Shown piece after piece: positions 49,148 to 61,979 of a DNA stretch of 64,000 nucleotides. The notes under the pieces are model-generated. The model did no database searches and was not told where the DNA came from. It saw only the letters and a list, made by a program, of their open reading frames with translations. The first letter of the stretch is position 1, and each line of letters starts with the position of its first letter. Origin of the DNA: Microcebus murinus (taxonomy: Eukaryota; Chordata; Mammalia; Primates; Cheirogaleidae); the NCBI RefSeq assembly GCF_040939455.1, contig NC_134106.1:87303001-87367000 (forward strand), read 5' to 3'. A program made the translations under genes and the position numbers.

Positions 49148-51345
49148 TCTCCTGAAGGCAACAGATACTTGGCTTGTGTTTTTTTATCCATTCGGCCAGC
49201 CTATGTCCGAGTGGGGAGGTCAAGCCATTCACATTTATTGAGATAACGGATAGATGGGGCACATTTCTGTTCATTATGTTGGGTTGAACTTTGTTGCTTT
49301 TTCTCTTGAGCCATTGTAGTATCTGGGCTTTGATCTTGAGCTTTGAGTAGATTTACATTCATGAGTGTCTATTGTGCTGATCCGCAGGTAACACTGTTCT
49401 GAGTACTTCTTGAAGGGCTTGTCTTGGTTGAATTCCCTCAATCATTGCTTATTTGAGAATGTGTTGATTTCTCCTTCATATACAAAACTTAGTTTTGTAG
49501 GGAATAAGATTCTAGGCTGGGTGGTGTTCTGTTTCAGAAGAGTGAGAATGAGGCCCCAGTCTCTTTGCTTTTAAAGTCTCAGAAGTCTAGTGTTCTTCAA
49601 ATTGGCTTTCCCTTGTATGTTACTACTTTTATCTGACGGCACTTAGAAGGGCCTCTTTAGTTGATACTTTGGTCAGTCTGATGACTGCATGTTGTGACAT
49701 CTTCCTGTTGGCATTGAATCTTCCAGGGGTCCTCTGAGCTTCTTGAACTTGTATCTGGAGACTTTTAGCAAGGCTTGGGAAATTTTCCTCTATTATGTCT
49801 TCAAATAGCTTGTCCAACTCTTGAGTGTTTTCTTCCCCTTCTGGTAGCCCTATGACCCTCACGTTAGGTTTCTTCACATAATCCCACATCTCTTGTAGGC
49901 TTTGCTCTTTTCTCTTGTTTCTCTGCTGTCTGACTGATTTTAATTGGAAGGTGTTATCTTCAATCTGAGATTCTTTCTTCTGTTTGATCTAATCCGTTCT
50001 TGAGGCTTCCACTGTATTTTGTAGTTCCCTGAATTGATTCTTCATTTCCAGGAGTTCGGTTAAACTTTTCTTCATTGTGTCGGTTTCTTCAGTGAATTTT
50101 TGTTCCAGGTCCTAGAGGCTTTTTGTGGCTTTTGTAGAAGCCCTGGGACTTCCAGGTATGTCCTTTTCTCCGTCTGAGGGCTGGTCTGGGAGTGAGTCTG
50201 GGCAGAGATGGGTTGGGTAAGCCTGCCTTTAGGCACCACTAATACCGTTAGCAGGGGTCAAAGTTGTGTTCTGCTCTTCCAGGAAAAGCTGTCAGGGAGG
50301 GGCTGGAAAGGCCCCACTCAGTCAGAAATTCTGCATGTGGGGTGGGGCTGTCTGAGACCCACAGTCTGGAGCAGGCCTCACTTCTTTCCACCCTCCTAAC
50401 TCCGTGGCTACTCCCAGCCTCTGCCAGCAGGCTGGACGTCATGCCACCGGGACTTCCCTGGCTGTGATGCAGCTGGGAGTTTCCCTGTGCAGGATCACAC
50501 CTGGGCTGGGTGCACGGCCTCCCTTTGGAAGGAGGATTGCTCTCTAGGATCCTGATTTGCCCTTGAAGGCGCACACACCTCAGTAGGCTGTTCACGTATA
50601 TTCCTTCTGTGCTCCGGGCAATGAGACCTGGGTGTACTGGGTCCAGTCTGCATGTCTGACCTCTGGGCCCCAGAGTTCAAACTAATATCCTGACCAGGGA
50701 GAGGAGTGCCGGTCCCAATTCACCCACAGGGATCTCAAGCTGGATCTGTCTCTCAGCCTCAGGTCTGCCCTGTTCTCCTGGGATCACTGTGCCAGCAGCA
50801 CCTGGGAGGGCTGGTGGGTAGGGAGCTCACCATCAGAGTTCACCCTCAGTCAGCTGTAGGTCCCCAAAAGGAAAGGGTCCTGTTCCCTAGAGGTGCCTCT
50901 GGCTGGTGGCTATACTGTCCTCGGCAGCTGCAGATAGGGTCAGGGGAAGGGAGAATAAGACAACATGGCGCCTGCCACAGAGCTCGGGTCTGTGCACAGG
51001 GAAGTGCCCTGTGGGAGTTGGGAGCCTGGTGCTGCGTCTGCTATAGGTTTTACCGCTCACTGGGCTGGTGTCTGCATGTCTCTTCACCTGCTGGGGAGCC
51101 CTCCAGCAGTCTGAGATGTAAGGGAGGGGAAAGTAAACTGCTCCACCTACCCTTGCTGCTGGTCTCCAGGCTGCACTGAGGGTCTCTTCATGCAGTTCTC
51201 CTCCGCAACCTCCTCCCATGGTCTCTCGTACCCCTCCTTCCTACCCTCATCCACTGTATGCTAGTCTAGCTGCTTCTAATTTCTGCTAGAATCTCTTTTC
51301 TGCAGAGACATTGTCTGGTGGTGTTTCTCATCTGCCATCTTCGGG
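49148..51345 (-). mobile_element. L1 LINE, 5' end to start of ORF2, internally deleted
   Basis: Minus-strand L1 related to the copy at 34690-36858. The 5' end near 51345 reads AAGATGGCAGATGAG, followed by 5'UTR. ORF1 sequence runs at about 49260-50130, including QEMWDYVKKPNVRVIG's counterpart and EENFPSLAKSLQIQVQ (minus frame 49889-49629). The first ORF2 codons (endonuclease start, an NGLT/WIKK-like region) are at 49150-49260. Compared with the other copy, sequence equal to the ORF1 N-terminus and neighbouring 5'UTR is missing at about 50135, an internal deletion of roughly 450 bp. It ends early in ORF2. Flanks differ from those of the first copy, so these are separate insertions. Confidence 0.9.
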
Positions 51346-51605
51346 AGTGACTTCTCAATCCATCTCCCCAGGAATTTCAGGGCTAAGGTTTTTAAAGGTG
51401 GTTTGAACATAATGAAGGTCTAGGAATTTGCGTTTGCTTGGCTGAGGATGAACTCAGGGCTGGGAAGCAGAGACTGTCTGAGATATAAGATTTCTGGGAA
51501 GGAGGATCTCAAGTATTGTTGCATCTTATCCCATGGCTGTCCCCAGTTCCAGTTGAGGTCAGTGGGTCTCCCCAAATGCAGAGTCTTTAAAATAACTCAA
51601 AGAGC

Positions 51606-51689
51606 AGTGTTAGGCTTTACAATTGCAACATTATCTATAGAAGCACCAGTGTTAGGCTTTGTGATAGCAATGTTATGTATGGGAGCTGT
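51606..51689. repeat. Two tandem copies of a 42-bp unit
   Basis: AGTGTTAGGCTTT begins at 51606 and again at 51648. Each copy then has a diverged (A/G)CAA-x-(A/G)TTAT stretch. The plus frame 51448-51732 stays open across both copies, giving a repeated VLGF-x-IA-x-L motif. No known protein comes to mind. Confidence 0.7.
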
Positions 51690-52284
51690 TGGAAGTGATA
51701 ATCCTTGGACCTGTCAGGATGTGTGCTATTAAGCAGTAACTGCAGACAGCATAAGGAAGTTAGGCAACAATGGCGGGCTAACTTTTGGCTACATCCATAG
51801 AAATTGGACTCCGCATGCTATTTATGCCTGTGGCTTTACATTATTGACATGTAAGTTTCACCATGCTCTCCTGCCCTTCTGATCATACTGGGCCCACAGG
51901 GGTAACTTGGAAAGCTGCTCCTGTCAGTGTCAGAGGACTTAGAATCTCAGTTGAGTCTGTCCTTCTAATCTTGGCCATGTCATGTAACATGCTCACCAGT
52001 TCTGAGGCTTTGGATGCAGACATCACAGGGGTTGGTGCTGTGCCTGGAACACTTGGTATGCTTTTGGGAAGTGCTGTTTCTGGAGGAGGATGGTGAACTG
52101 TGATTGGGGATGGAGCAGCACTGAAGGGGCGGTCTCAAATTCATGGGGAACTTCTGAGAGTATGTATCTGAGTGTCCTTGTTTGGGATGAGACTGATCTC
52201 TTACCACCTCTACCTGCCCTAGTATGAAGACTTCTTCCCCCAGGACCTCCCAGGTGTGAAATACCCTTCTCCGTTGGTAAATTA

Positions 52285-52560
52285 CTTTTCACAGGGAAAC
52301 AAGTGGACCTGGAGGACTGAGGTGTGGCCTGGGGAAGCCCGGGCCTTGCGGGGGAGGGTCAGAGAAGCCTGGCTTTCCAACAGCAGCAGAACAGGCCCAG
52401 TGCCCACTGCAGTGAGGCCTCCCGGCTCCACCTTCCCAGGATGGGACTGCTCTGTGGGGGAAGACATTCTGTACAAGGCCCTGTCTCTCATTCACGTGTG
52501 TCGTCACCTCTGCCTTCCTCATGCTTACTGGAATCGGATAATTCAGGGTGCAACACTTCT
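52285..52560. repeat. Duplicated segment H, copy 3
   Basis: Closest relative of 41215-41480, offset about 11.07 kb. Overlapping frames of 69-107 codons occur on both strands, as expected in GC-rich DNA. Only some agree with the sister copy, and then only over part of their length. Confidence 0.75.
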
Positions 52561-53274
52561 TTTCCTTATGAAAGGATGACCTGTGTTAACTTTTTCTCTC
52601 ACAGCAAATAGTGGAGTTTTAAGACATCTAAACTGAGGTCTACTTTCATCATCAGCTCTGCATTACACATAAGTTATAAATTTCTTCTAGAACATTAAAC
52701 GCATTTCGGTATGGAGATAAAATCAGTCATGGAGTTTAAGTTTTCACACGTGTGTGAATATTTTAACATATATGGGTTAGTGCATCTAATTGCCATGTCT
52801 AGATACATACAGAAGAGGGGAAATAGGATCTGAAGTCTCATTGTTGCCCATGTTACTGACTTGCAACTCATTTTCAGGTCTCTACTTTGCTAGACTTGGC
52901 TCTAGACCTTGTTGTTGGCTCCAGAAACTGAATGCTAAGAACTGTCTGCCTTGCACTTGAATCTGAGAAACCAGATGTTGGTTCTCTTTTGTGACACATC
53001 CCTGCTCCTCATCTGCCATGAATCCTAGGGGCCAGTGTCCTTCCATTTGACCCTCAGGGTTGAAAGAGAAGGAAAATGAGATGCCTTGAAACCATTTGTT
53101 CAGTCTCTGGCAGACCTCACCCTCGTGGCTGGCTTTAGGCACTAGGTGTCCTCAGGTAGGAGGTGTTGCCCCATCTGTGTTGAGAAGTCTGATCCCATGG
53201 GCTGAGCCCTGCTTGATAAAGCCAATGTCATGCTTTGACCCTTGTGTGACATTTTTGTTCTTTGTCTCAATCAG

Positions 53275-53308
53275 GTCATTTGCAAGCCAGGGTACCTATA
53301 TGGTCCAG
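53275..53308 (+). other. Exon-like segment B, copy 3
   Basis: 34 nt between an acceptor ending CAATCAG at 53274 (preceded by TTTTTGTTCTTTGTCTC) and a strong donor, CCAG|GTAAGG at 53309. Sequence is shared with 42224-42259, including the last nine bases before the donor (TATGGTCCA). Confidence 0.5.
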
Positions 53309-53499
53309 GTAAGGGCTCTCACCACATTGGGTGCCCTGGTGGTAAATCTAAATCTGATCTAAAATCTAAGAAACTCGGTTCACTGCAGTGACTTGGGAGT
53401 ACATCCTGAGGAAGCAAAGTACTGAACACAGAATGTGTTGTACTCTCCTTAGACTTTTTTGGAAGATGTTTAATTGGTACCAGTTTAGTCCAAGAGAAG

Positions 53500-53930
53500 G
53501 GTAGAATCCTTGGCCTCTATGGTCAACAGCACGTTCTCTGGGCAGGAAGGGTTAGAAGTCTTTGACCTAGGAGCAGGACTCTGAAATCCTTCCCATTGCC
53601 ACGTTGTCTGAAGGCTGTGCTTGTCCAGTTCCCTGGGCAAAAGTGTGAGACCACAGCTCTTGCCAGAGGTGGGATGCCTGTGTGAGTCTTGTTTCCCAGT
53701 CCTAGACCCTTTCAGATTTATACATGCTGCTTTTCAGGTGGTTCAGGGAACTAGAACAGTCACCACAAGGGAATGTGGGAGGTCAGAGGTGTCTGGGAGA
53801 CTGTTGTTTATCTGTGCAAGTGAGAGGTGTCCTGTCTCCTGGGACAGCTGTGCTGACCACAGCTCATGAGAAACAAGGGTGTCTGTGATCCCATGTGACA
53901 TGTGTGGCCTGCTGAGCAGCTTAGTCTTTG
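53500..53930. repeat. Duplicated segment G, copy 3
   Basis: It starts with the GTTCTCTGGGCAGGAAGG block near 53533 and ends with the CATGTGACATGTG-like block near 53893. It follows segment B directly here, whereas copies 1 and 2 precede segment H. This shows that unit order runs G, F, H, A, B and repeats. Confidence 0.6.
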
Positions 53931-54299
53931 TGGGGTGAGGACATTGAAGATGTTTCCAGTTGGTCTTTGGTCAAAGAAAATGGGCATTTTGAGTGTGTTT
54001 CCTGCTTATGTCATATGGAATAATTAGAAAACATATCAGCCCCTTGTTCTTCTATATGGGATTGTTGGGAGAAGGAAAAGGCTACAAAGTATGAAGACTT
54101 TTTTTCTTATGTTTAGTTATGCTCATCCTGTTTCCCATTTCCTTGAGTAGTATAGGCTGAACATCTACAAATGTTTCTGCATGCATCTGCCAGTGTCTTG
54201 CAGATCAACTTTTGATGATAGTAATTCTCCAATCTTAATTCCCTTCATGTCGTATCAATTCAGTTTTCTAAAAGATAGTGGCCTTTAGGTGACTGTCTT

Positions 54300-54640
54300 G
54301 ATCTGTTTCTGTAGTGGCTGTCCTGCCTGAGCACAGGTACTGGTGGAGCGGGTCCACTGAGAATAACATTTCTAATGGGCCAAAGTGATGTCTACGTGGG
54401 TTGAAATGCACCTGCTATACTTGTCCTCTAAAGCTGTCACTTTAGGTTCTATGCCTGAATGTCCTTGAAGAAACAAAGACCCAACATACTGGAAGGTGGG
54501 AGCTGGGTGCCCCTTGTGTGGTGGCCACATGCCTTTGGTATCACTACACATATGCCTGTACTAGGCAGGTGGGGGGGAGGTGCTCATCAGGGGCAACAGT
54601 GCACCTTCTCTGAGCAGCCAGGTCCAGGCTAAAGATAGCT
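54300..54640. repeat. Duplicated segment J, copy 2
   Basis: Matches 33170-33520 at an offset of about 21.1 kb, for example GTGGCTGTCCTGCCTGAGC near 54315 and CACCTTCTCTGAGCAGCCAG near 54602. Confidence 0.55.
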
Positions 54641-54649
54641 CAATTCAGA

Positions 54650-57600
54650 ATCCAAAGCAGTCTTCAGTATCACACTGTTGGAGTAACTGACCTTTGGTCC
54701 AAACTGTAGGCCAGTGAGGTTTTCTGAGTGGAAAAAGTAGCTGTTAGCCATGCCTTGCAGTCATTGTTCCCCTTTGTCCTGGAGGTATCATTCTGAAGAC
54801 AGTGGCCTGGATCTTGGGATGGCTATAAGACAAATCCAGGGCTAGTTTGTAATCGACTTGCTGTTGGTAGGTAGAGCTGGCAGTAGATGGAAACCCTTCG
54901 AGTACCCACTATGAGCTAGGTGAAACCCAGGGATCCAACTGGCCAGACTTTGAAGTCTGAGAACTTGAGCATCTTGCTCTGGGGGGAGTAAGGCTGATTG
55001 AGAATTCAGCCAGTGGACTTGGTGTGTCATCTTTGTCCTCAGTGAGCCCACTTACTCCGTATCTTTTTGGCGGCTCTGTGTTATGCCATATCCGGGAGTT
55101 CATCTTTGGTAAAACATCTACCAACTCAAGTTTAGTGAAGGTTACTGTGGTGTGCTCTGTGTTGGGGTATATCTCCTGAGGTATAGTCATATGCACATGG
55201 CTGTGGCCCTCCACCAATGGATGTTTCCTGCTGTGGATGTAGTTCTTGAAAAGTGGCTTGATCTGTCAGTGGGCTGATGGTCCACAGCCACATCCGGAAG
55301 GCATGTTAGATGTGTGGGGACTTACACCGACATCGTGGGGAAGGGACATGACTGAGTTGGTTTTGACCTCCAAAACATCTGCAATCTCAAGTTCAATGTT
55401 CCAGTAATAGACCTTGACTCTTCATTTACCCTCATGCACAGGAGGGTTTTCAGTTTGCATACCACAATAGTCTTGTGATAATACTGCCTGTGTAGAGAAC
55501 AACTCTCCAGAGCTTCCACCATGGAGCTTTTGCCCAAGATTCTGGTACCTGATGAGTGGTGGTGAGGCAGGATCCAGGTCTGCCTTATGCACAGGGTTTG
55601 TAGGGAAGTCGGGTCAATGCATGTGGGCACCTTCTCCTGGTACTGGTTCTCAGGTGGTTTGTGGTCCACGTATCCAGATTCTTCTCTGCCTTATTAGCTT
55701 CTCCGTGCAGTTATGGTTGGGCTGCTGGCAAATGTGATTCGGCTTCTATAATTTCTTTGGAATGAATCTTCTTGTAATACAGCTGGTATGAGATTCCACC
55801 TGTAGACTTGGTGAGTTCTCTTGGTCCTGAATGATAAGGCTGTGAGTCTGTACTGTTGTGATGACCACATTTATCAAAGGGTGTGGTCAATGATTCCTGG
55901 CAATTTCAAATGGGGTGTTCTGACTTGTTCCTATGAGGGAACACAATTGCCATGTTGTATGTATTTGAAATTGTTCCTCCTATCTCAGAGCTCTGAAACA
56001 GTTCGAGTAGTCCTTGAGGGAAGGCTCCCATGACAGTCCTGCCACATCAGAGCCCCAATCACTGGTTTCCAGGTTGGAAAAAGGTGCTGTTTAGTTTTCT
56101 CTTGACTGTTTTGGCAGGTCATTACTTGCTCAAGGATGAAAGCATGAGAATGCTCTCATGGTATTTCTTTTATTACCTTTGTCCTTAATGCTAATACTAA
56201 TTAGACTTAGGACACCTTCAAATGAAAACTTAGTCCTCTTTTGTAGAATGAGTTAATGTTAAATGCAAGGGTTTAACTGTACCATCTGCCTCTAAGAAAT
56301 CGCTCTGTGAAATTATATTCCTGAGTCTGCCCCAAATTAGAGAGGGCTATGGAATGCTGTTTGCTGAAAATTGGAAGAGGGGAGCTTACTCCCAGATACT
56401 GTTATCCTTCACCCACATTTGTGGGAGGGTTTCCTAAATTGCTCTATCACCAAATGGATGCTTTGTATCAGGAAAAAAGTGCCCTGTTGATTTCCATGAT
56501 TAAAGTCTAAGGATTAGAAGACACGCAACAGGCTGTAGATCACATGAAGATAGAAAACATCGGAAGCCTTATCTGCCTTGTTCTTCCCCAGAGTCCTAAC
56601 GTCATAGTTGAAGTGTTCAGAGCAGCAGGTCCTCCCAATTCACTGAGAGGGTGGGGCTGGTCCTTGCTTCCTGTGGACACTGAGCACCTGGGACACATGA
56701 GCAGTAAGGTGACCTAAGCTTTGCACTCGTGGATCCTACGGGTCTACTCGGGGTGTGGATAGGAACCTTGGTCTTTTCCTGGTACGTGTCACAGTGGTTT
56801 CCCTGTACTATGGCAATTTCCCAGGCTGTGGTTAATTTCCTGTAAAACTTTCTGAGCCTTAATCTGTCATGGTTTTCTCCCCTACTCTTCTGTTAAAGGA
56901 GATTTCATCCCTACCTCAACCACTCCATACAACAAGAAATTTAACCATTTTCACTTTGGAATTCTTAGTGTCTCTAAGCTCCAATTATGATACAGCTCTT
57001 TGGGGTCACTGCTAAAATTATTCAATGGTACTTGTTAAACCTTGGTGAGTAAGGCTTTATATACATGACCATCAATAGATACAGGGATTAGTGGGGTTGA
57101 CAGTTTGCAAGAATGGTTGAACTGAAATCTGAACACAGCATGAGCAGGGGGAATTTCTTGCCAGGGAGCAGTGTGGGGTCAGGGATGGAAAAGCATTGAG
57201 ATGTATCAGAGAGGTCAGTTCAGCCAGAATTGCCCTGCACAGGACTTGGGTTGAAGACTATCCAAGATGAGACATCACGCAGTGAATAATGGTGGATGAA
57301 GGGCCAGATGAGATATTGAGGGTGATCAGATACTGAGGATAATCAGATACCAGCCATGGGGAGTTCTTGCAAAATGGACTCAGCAAAGTTCTTCATTAAA
57401 CCTTGACTTTACAAGTACAGGAATGGGCCTGGGGAAAGGTTCATAAGCCTGACTCTCATTTGGCCAAGCAAGGAATCCTGATGGCTACCCATGACTTCAC
57501 CTACAGCTGAATTCAAAGGAAGATTATCCTGGTCTCATTAGGAACCTCCACTAGATGGGACTTAGAGAATGTAGCCTTGCGATCTGAGTTGCTGGTCTTA

Positions 57601-57985
57601 AAAAGCTGTCTGTTGGTAGAATTCTTCCTTGGTCAGAGATGGATCATGAGGTTTCACCTCTTCCACTCCAAAGGGTTATCAAGAAGATCAGAAGGCAATT
57701 GCCTCTGTGCAGAAAGCATTTGTTAGATGAGACCAAACCCCTGTTGCATAAGCACAGCAATCCTTTAGTGAAGCTGAAATGGTTAAGGCTCTCACCCAAG
57801 CCTTGCAGAGGAGCTCTGAGTAAGGTACTGAATATCAAGACCTGTAAGCAGGGGTGACAGGTGTGGCTGTGTGACTCAGTGGATGTCTGCTTGAGCTGCC
57901 CTGTAAACTGCCTCAGAGTACCTGATCCAGGAGTCTTTACTGATAGGTGACCTGCAGACGGGGCCGTATAGAAGATTTCATTCTT
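54650..57985. other. Unassigned sequence
   Basis: There is no gene. AAAACATCTACCAACTCAAG near 55110 and AAAACATCTGCAATCTCAAG near 55371 suggest a local duplication about 260 bp apart. GATA-TGAGG-TGATCA-like units of about 18 bp repeat at 57315-57352. Frames of about 60-115 codons are unremarkable. Confidence 0.4.
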
Positions 57986-58795
57986 GTTCTTACCCTGGAA
58001 AGTCAGGTTGGTTCATCTTCATGATGACTCCAGAGGCCACTTTTCTGTTCAGTTTTCTTAGCTGTGGTCATGTAATTTCATTCTGCCATAAAGGAAATAA
58101 GTGGAGTTGATCTGAACTTTTGTGGATCCTGTCGTTAAAAAAGGCAAACTCTTCATCTTCTACAGCTATCTTTATGACTCAGTCTGAGTCCCCTTCTCTG
58201 GGAACAATGAACAAAAGAGGGAGGAGCATGCCCCACCTAAAAGGTGTGTGTGTATGTGGGGGGGGGATGTGCCGGACAGGGAAACTCTGCCATTCTCTGC
58301 CCTGATCCATCACTGAAGGGAAGTGCTACTGGACTTGGAAAGTGGATCTGGAACCTCCCAGGTCAGGGATGTCTGGGTACACAGGTTGGTCTGTCCACAG
58401 CACCCTTCCCCTTCTTCCCAGTTGTCCAGTGTTCAGATATCGACCACACAGCAGGAATAGGTGGTCCAGGGTTAGATGGTGAATGGCCCCATGTAGGAGG
58501 GAGGTTTCTAAGCTTGTCCAGACTGGGGAATATTTTCTTTTGCTGTCACCTTACGTTCCTGTAACTAAGATACCTCACCCCTTAAAAAGCTTCCTATGGG
58601 TCCTATATATTTCATGTTGTAATGAAAATGGGAAACATCAAGGGAAAATTCTGGGACAAATCTACATCACTTTGGAGTGCAGCGTATGAGGGTGGGTGAG
58701 TTATTTTTCTCTTCCTGGGTGAATAAACACTTGTCAACTAGATTTCTTGTCCTGTAGAAAGGTGTTGGCTACAAATCAATGAGGTATTGTTGCAT

Positions 58796-58848
58796 GGAAG
58801 CATGTGCATGGATGCATGTGGTATTGCAGCATGGACGCATGTGGTGCT
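58796..58848. repeat. Short tandem duplication of a GCATGG-GCATGTGGT unit
   Basis: A unit of about 24 bp, GCATGGATGCATGTGGT followed by a few bases, is present twice in a row with small changes, preceded by a partial copy. No function is suggested. Confidence 0.6.
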
Positions 58849-59315
58849 GATGCTCCTAAAACATGGGGTTCTTGAAAGGCTATTTCAGAAGCCAGGAAAC
58901 AACCCTTCTCTGGATTGGCTTCTGATTAAAAAGTGGATTCAGAAAGATCCTGAGGGTTTAAAATGACCTCTCCCAGTCAGGGAAGTGGCATGATTTGTCC
59001 CATCTAGATCACATGCTTCTGAGTATGGGGCTTTAGTCTTAGTGCTTGAAATGCAGGTGCTCACCAATGCTGCCTACTAAGTCCTCGGGGCTGATAAATA
59101 GTCACCTTGACTGGAAAGTCTGACTAAGCACCCAGGTATGTGTCAGGTGAGCCACTCATTAATCTGGAAACGACGTGGAGCCGCCTTTGCCTGGGGACGT
59201 GCTGTGGAGACGCCAGGCTGGACAGTCTGATGGACTGGAATCTGGAGAGCCTGCTCCAACACTGGTCCACCAGGACAATCTGCTGACCGGGAACTTCCTC
59301 TTCCTGCTGGTGGCT

Positions 59316-59333
59316 CTGTTCCTGCAGGAACAG
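59316..59333. repeat. 18-bp perfect palindrome
   Basis: CTGTTCCTGCAGGAACAG is its own reverse complement, centred on a PstI-type hexamer. It resembles a symmetrical factor-binding site. The surrounding minus-strand frames (78 and 79 codons) have no known domain. Confidence 0.85.
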
Positions 59334-59929
59334 TTGTAGGTGTCCTTGTCCTGCAGTTGACAAATCTGGGGGACAACAAGCTAAATGATCAAAGGGATAT
59401 GGCTGAAGGTGTAGTTGCTGCCTCCTAGGGGAAGCGGATCTGGGGCAGGGATTGCAGCCATGGAAGCCTCTGCTGAGGGAATGTGCGGAAAGGAAGGATG
59501 TTGCTTGCTTAATCTCAGTTTGGTCTCTTCTGTTTCTCTGATCTTCAATGCTGAAATGTGATCAGGTGGTGTTGCAGCTTGTCATCTAATATCTTTAATT
59601 TGGATTTGGTGGTTCTGTGGAGGTTAAAAAACATGTGTTTTTCCCCAGGCATCTGTGACGGCTAGCTGAACTATCAGTCACCGTGTACAGCATAGCAACA
59701 TCTGGCTTCTCCAGTGCTTTGAGTGTGTCTGGAAACAGCAACTCAACGTACTATATTGCACAAATCTTGTCGGTCATGGCAGCAACTTTGAACTTTCTAG
59801 ATTACTCTGTCATAGTATTTGAGCCCATATAGGGCACTACTGGATTGAATTGAGGTCATTCTTGGACCCGTCTCTGCCAGACTTCACTGCTGATGTATGT
59901 CCATATGGGCATAATTCCTATGCAAGAGA

Positions 59930-61970
59930 CAGAGATGGCCCCGGTAATGTTTCTCACCACCTGTTCTGGTGGAGATACTCCCTTTTACCCCAGGAAAGGC
60001 ATGCTCACTGGCTATGGGGGCATGGGCTGTATCAGTTACGGACCTGGGTCCCAGTCTTTTCGCCTGGCTCCCATATTCTTGACATTCTGACATCAGCTGT
60101 TCAATCTTCTCTGCCATGGATTCCGGGTAGTCAAGGGCCTGGCAGCCTCAAAGTTGTATGTAGAGCTGACCTGCTGGTAGTTTTCATGTGTGACAGGGAA
60201 AGGAGGCATTTCCCCTCTGCCCTGATCTTAGCGTGAGCTCCAAACATGGTTTCCTAGAGGTGGACATGTTTCCTGTGTGTGGAACACCCCTTGCCTTCCT
60301 TGCTGTGGTGAGATGGTGAATCGAGGATTTTATCCAGCTGGAGAAACTCCTGACTTCACATGCTTCCATGCTGTAGAATCAGTCGCTTCCATACTCATGA
60401 CATCGCAGCGTATGTGCCCATGGCAGGTACTGCCAGTCACTTTTACTTGTAGGCTTGGGTGGTATTCACAAGTGTGCTTCAGTAAAAACCAATGGGGTTC
60501 AGTCAAAACTGTTCCATTCAAATACCTTAATCTTTCAGTCCAAATAGATTAAAGATTTCTCTCTAAGTTCTATTTACTTTTTCTCTGAGCTCTCTAGCAT
60601 CCTTCAGAATTAAAGATTTCAATGTTGGATGATCCTGGTCTGGTGTAGTCCTCACAAATGGCAATTAAGTGCTGAAATTGGGGATTGAATTCTACATTCC
60701 TTTTACTAAAGATAAGCTATAGTGATAGAACTGTTTCCTAAATCAGTAATAGAAAGTAACTGCTCTGTTCCCTTCTGCTATTCCTTATGCTATTTTCATT
60801 TTCAGGAGTCAGATATATTCCGTTACTTCAACACTCTGAATTCCCATTGAAAAGTCACCTATGTCCACAGGTTCTAAATATTAGGACAAAAACAGTTGGG
60901 GTAATTTGTCTCCTTCCAAATGGTAACTTTTTAGAAGTGACTCCAGGAATCGAGGATGGCAAACCAGTGACTAGGTAGCAGCTGCTGAAAGAAGTGGGGT
61001 TTGTTACATAGAGATCACTGGGGGGTTCAATTCTACTGAAGTCTCTCTGAATAAGTTAGAGGATGTATCTCACAATGTCCCTACTTGGCGACAGCAGTCT
61101 AATCACCCCTCCCTACCTCTATCTGCCATGATCATTACAGTTTTCTTTTCCTCCTGAGGTTTCTCAGTGCTGAGAGTGGCTTTATATGAAAAAGGGGGCA
61201 CCAAGAGGGTGAGTGTGTGGCTCTGGGTGGCTCAGTGATTCTAATCAAAAAGGCAAACCACCTGGATGCCTCCTTCTGCAGCAGTATGTTCTTTCTACAG
61301 AAACTTTGAGAATAATTCAGCAATTGGGAGTGAACAATACAAAATTGAATTAATAAACTATATTCTAGGGATAACTTTAAATCTTATGCTTTTTCTCCCT
61401 CTCAAAAGGTGGGGTTATGTGTCCATATGGATCCTTTACTAGACCTACCTCATCTTTCACAACTTGCTTACACACTTTGAGTTCTAAGATGACTGAAAGA
61501 CATTGATAGCTCATTCCTCAATTGACAGTAGTGGAGGTTGGCAGCTTTGGAGTCTACCTGTGAGTGTCCCAACGTCCATCACCGGTTGCCCTTCACTGCT
61601 ACATACCTCAATATATACTTAGAGTGGGATCTGAAATATTTTGTCCACATGTAGTTTTATATGGGATGTTTTTCTGAGCTCGTGAGATTGTATTGCCTTG
61701 GGCCATTAATCCTTTTCACACAAACCTTTTCTTCTGACATCACTTTCTCGGATTGCGGTGAGTTGTAGCCTATCCAGTGTCATCTGCTTCCTCTAGTATG
61801 AGCTGCTGTCAATCATGTGGCTTGGTTTTGCCAACTTGGTTCATGTTTGATCTCCACAACCCCATTCATTCTCCAGGCTACTGCTGGGGAAAACCTAGGT
61901 TGCTCTGCTTTACCTTCCAGATAACCTTAAGTGCCTATAGGGGGACCATTTCCAAGGGGCAGAGTTTGGG
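59930..61970. repeat. Duplicated 2.03-kb unit, first of two adjacent copies
   Basis: Paired landmarks with the next copy include the TGTTCAATCTTCTCTG block (about 60098 versus 62121), the GGAGGCATTTCC block (60203 versus about 62233), and the CATTCAAATACCTTAAT block (60519 versus 62556). Its segment-B donor has decayed to G|GTAATG at 59944. Confidence 0.7.
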
Positions 61971-61979
61971 AGGGTCCAG
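61921..61979 (+). other. Exon-like segment B, copy 4
   Basis: 59 nt between the strongest acceptor of the set, TTGCTCTGCTTTACCTTCCAG ending at 61920, and donor CCAG|GTGAGG at 61980. It is longer than copies 2 and 3 because the acceptor lies further upstream. Confidence 0.5.

Noticed and set aside
52256..52611. Frames of 77-107 codons matching a frame at 41221-41424
   Set aside because: About 25 residues agree between copies, but then the frame shifts, as expected for shared non-coding DNA with indels.
58010..58100. SNORD116-like reading of ATGATGA plus CTGTGGTC
   Set aside because: The D box is CTGT, the guide part does not resemble SNORD116 and the copy at 37.4 kb lacks a C box.
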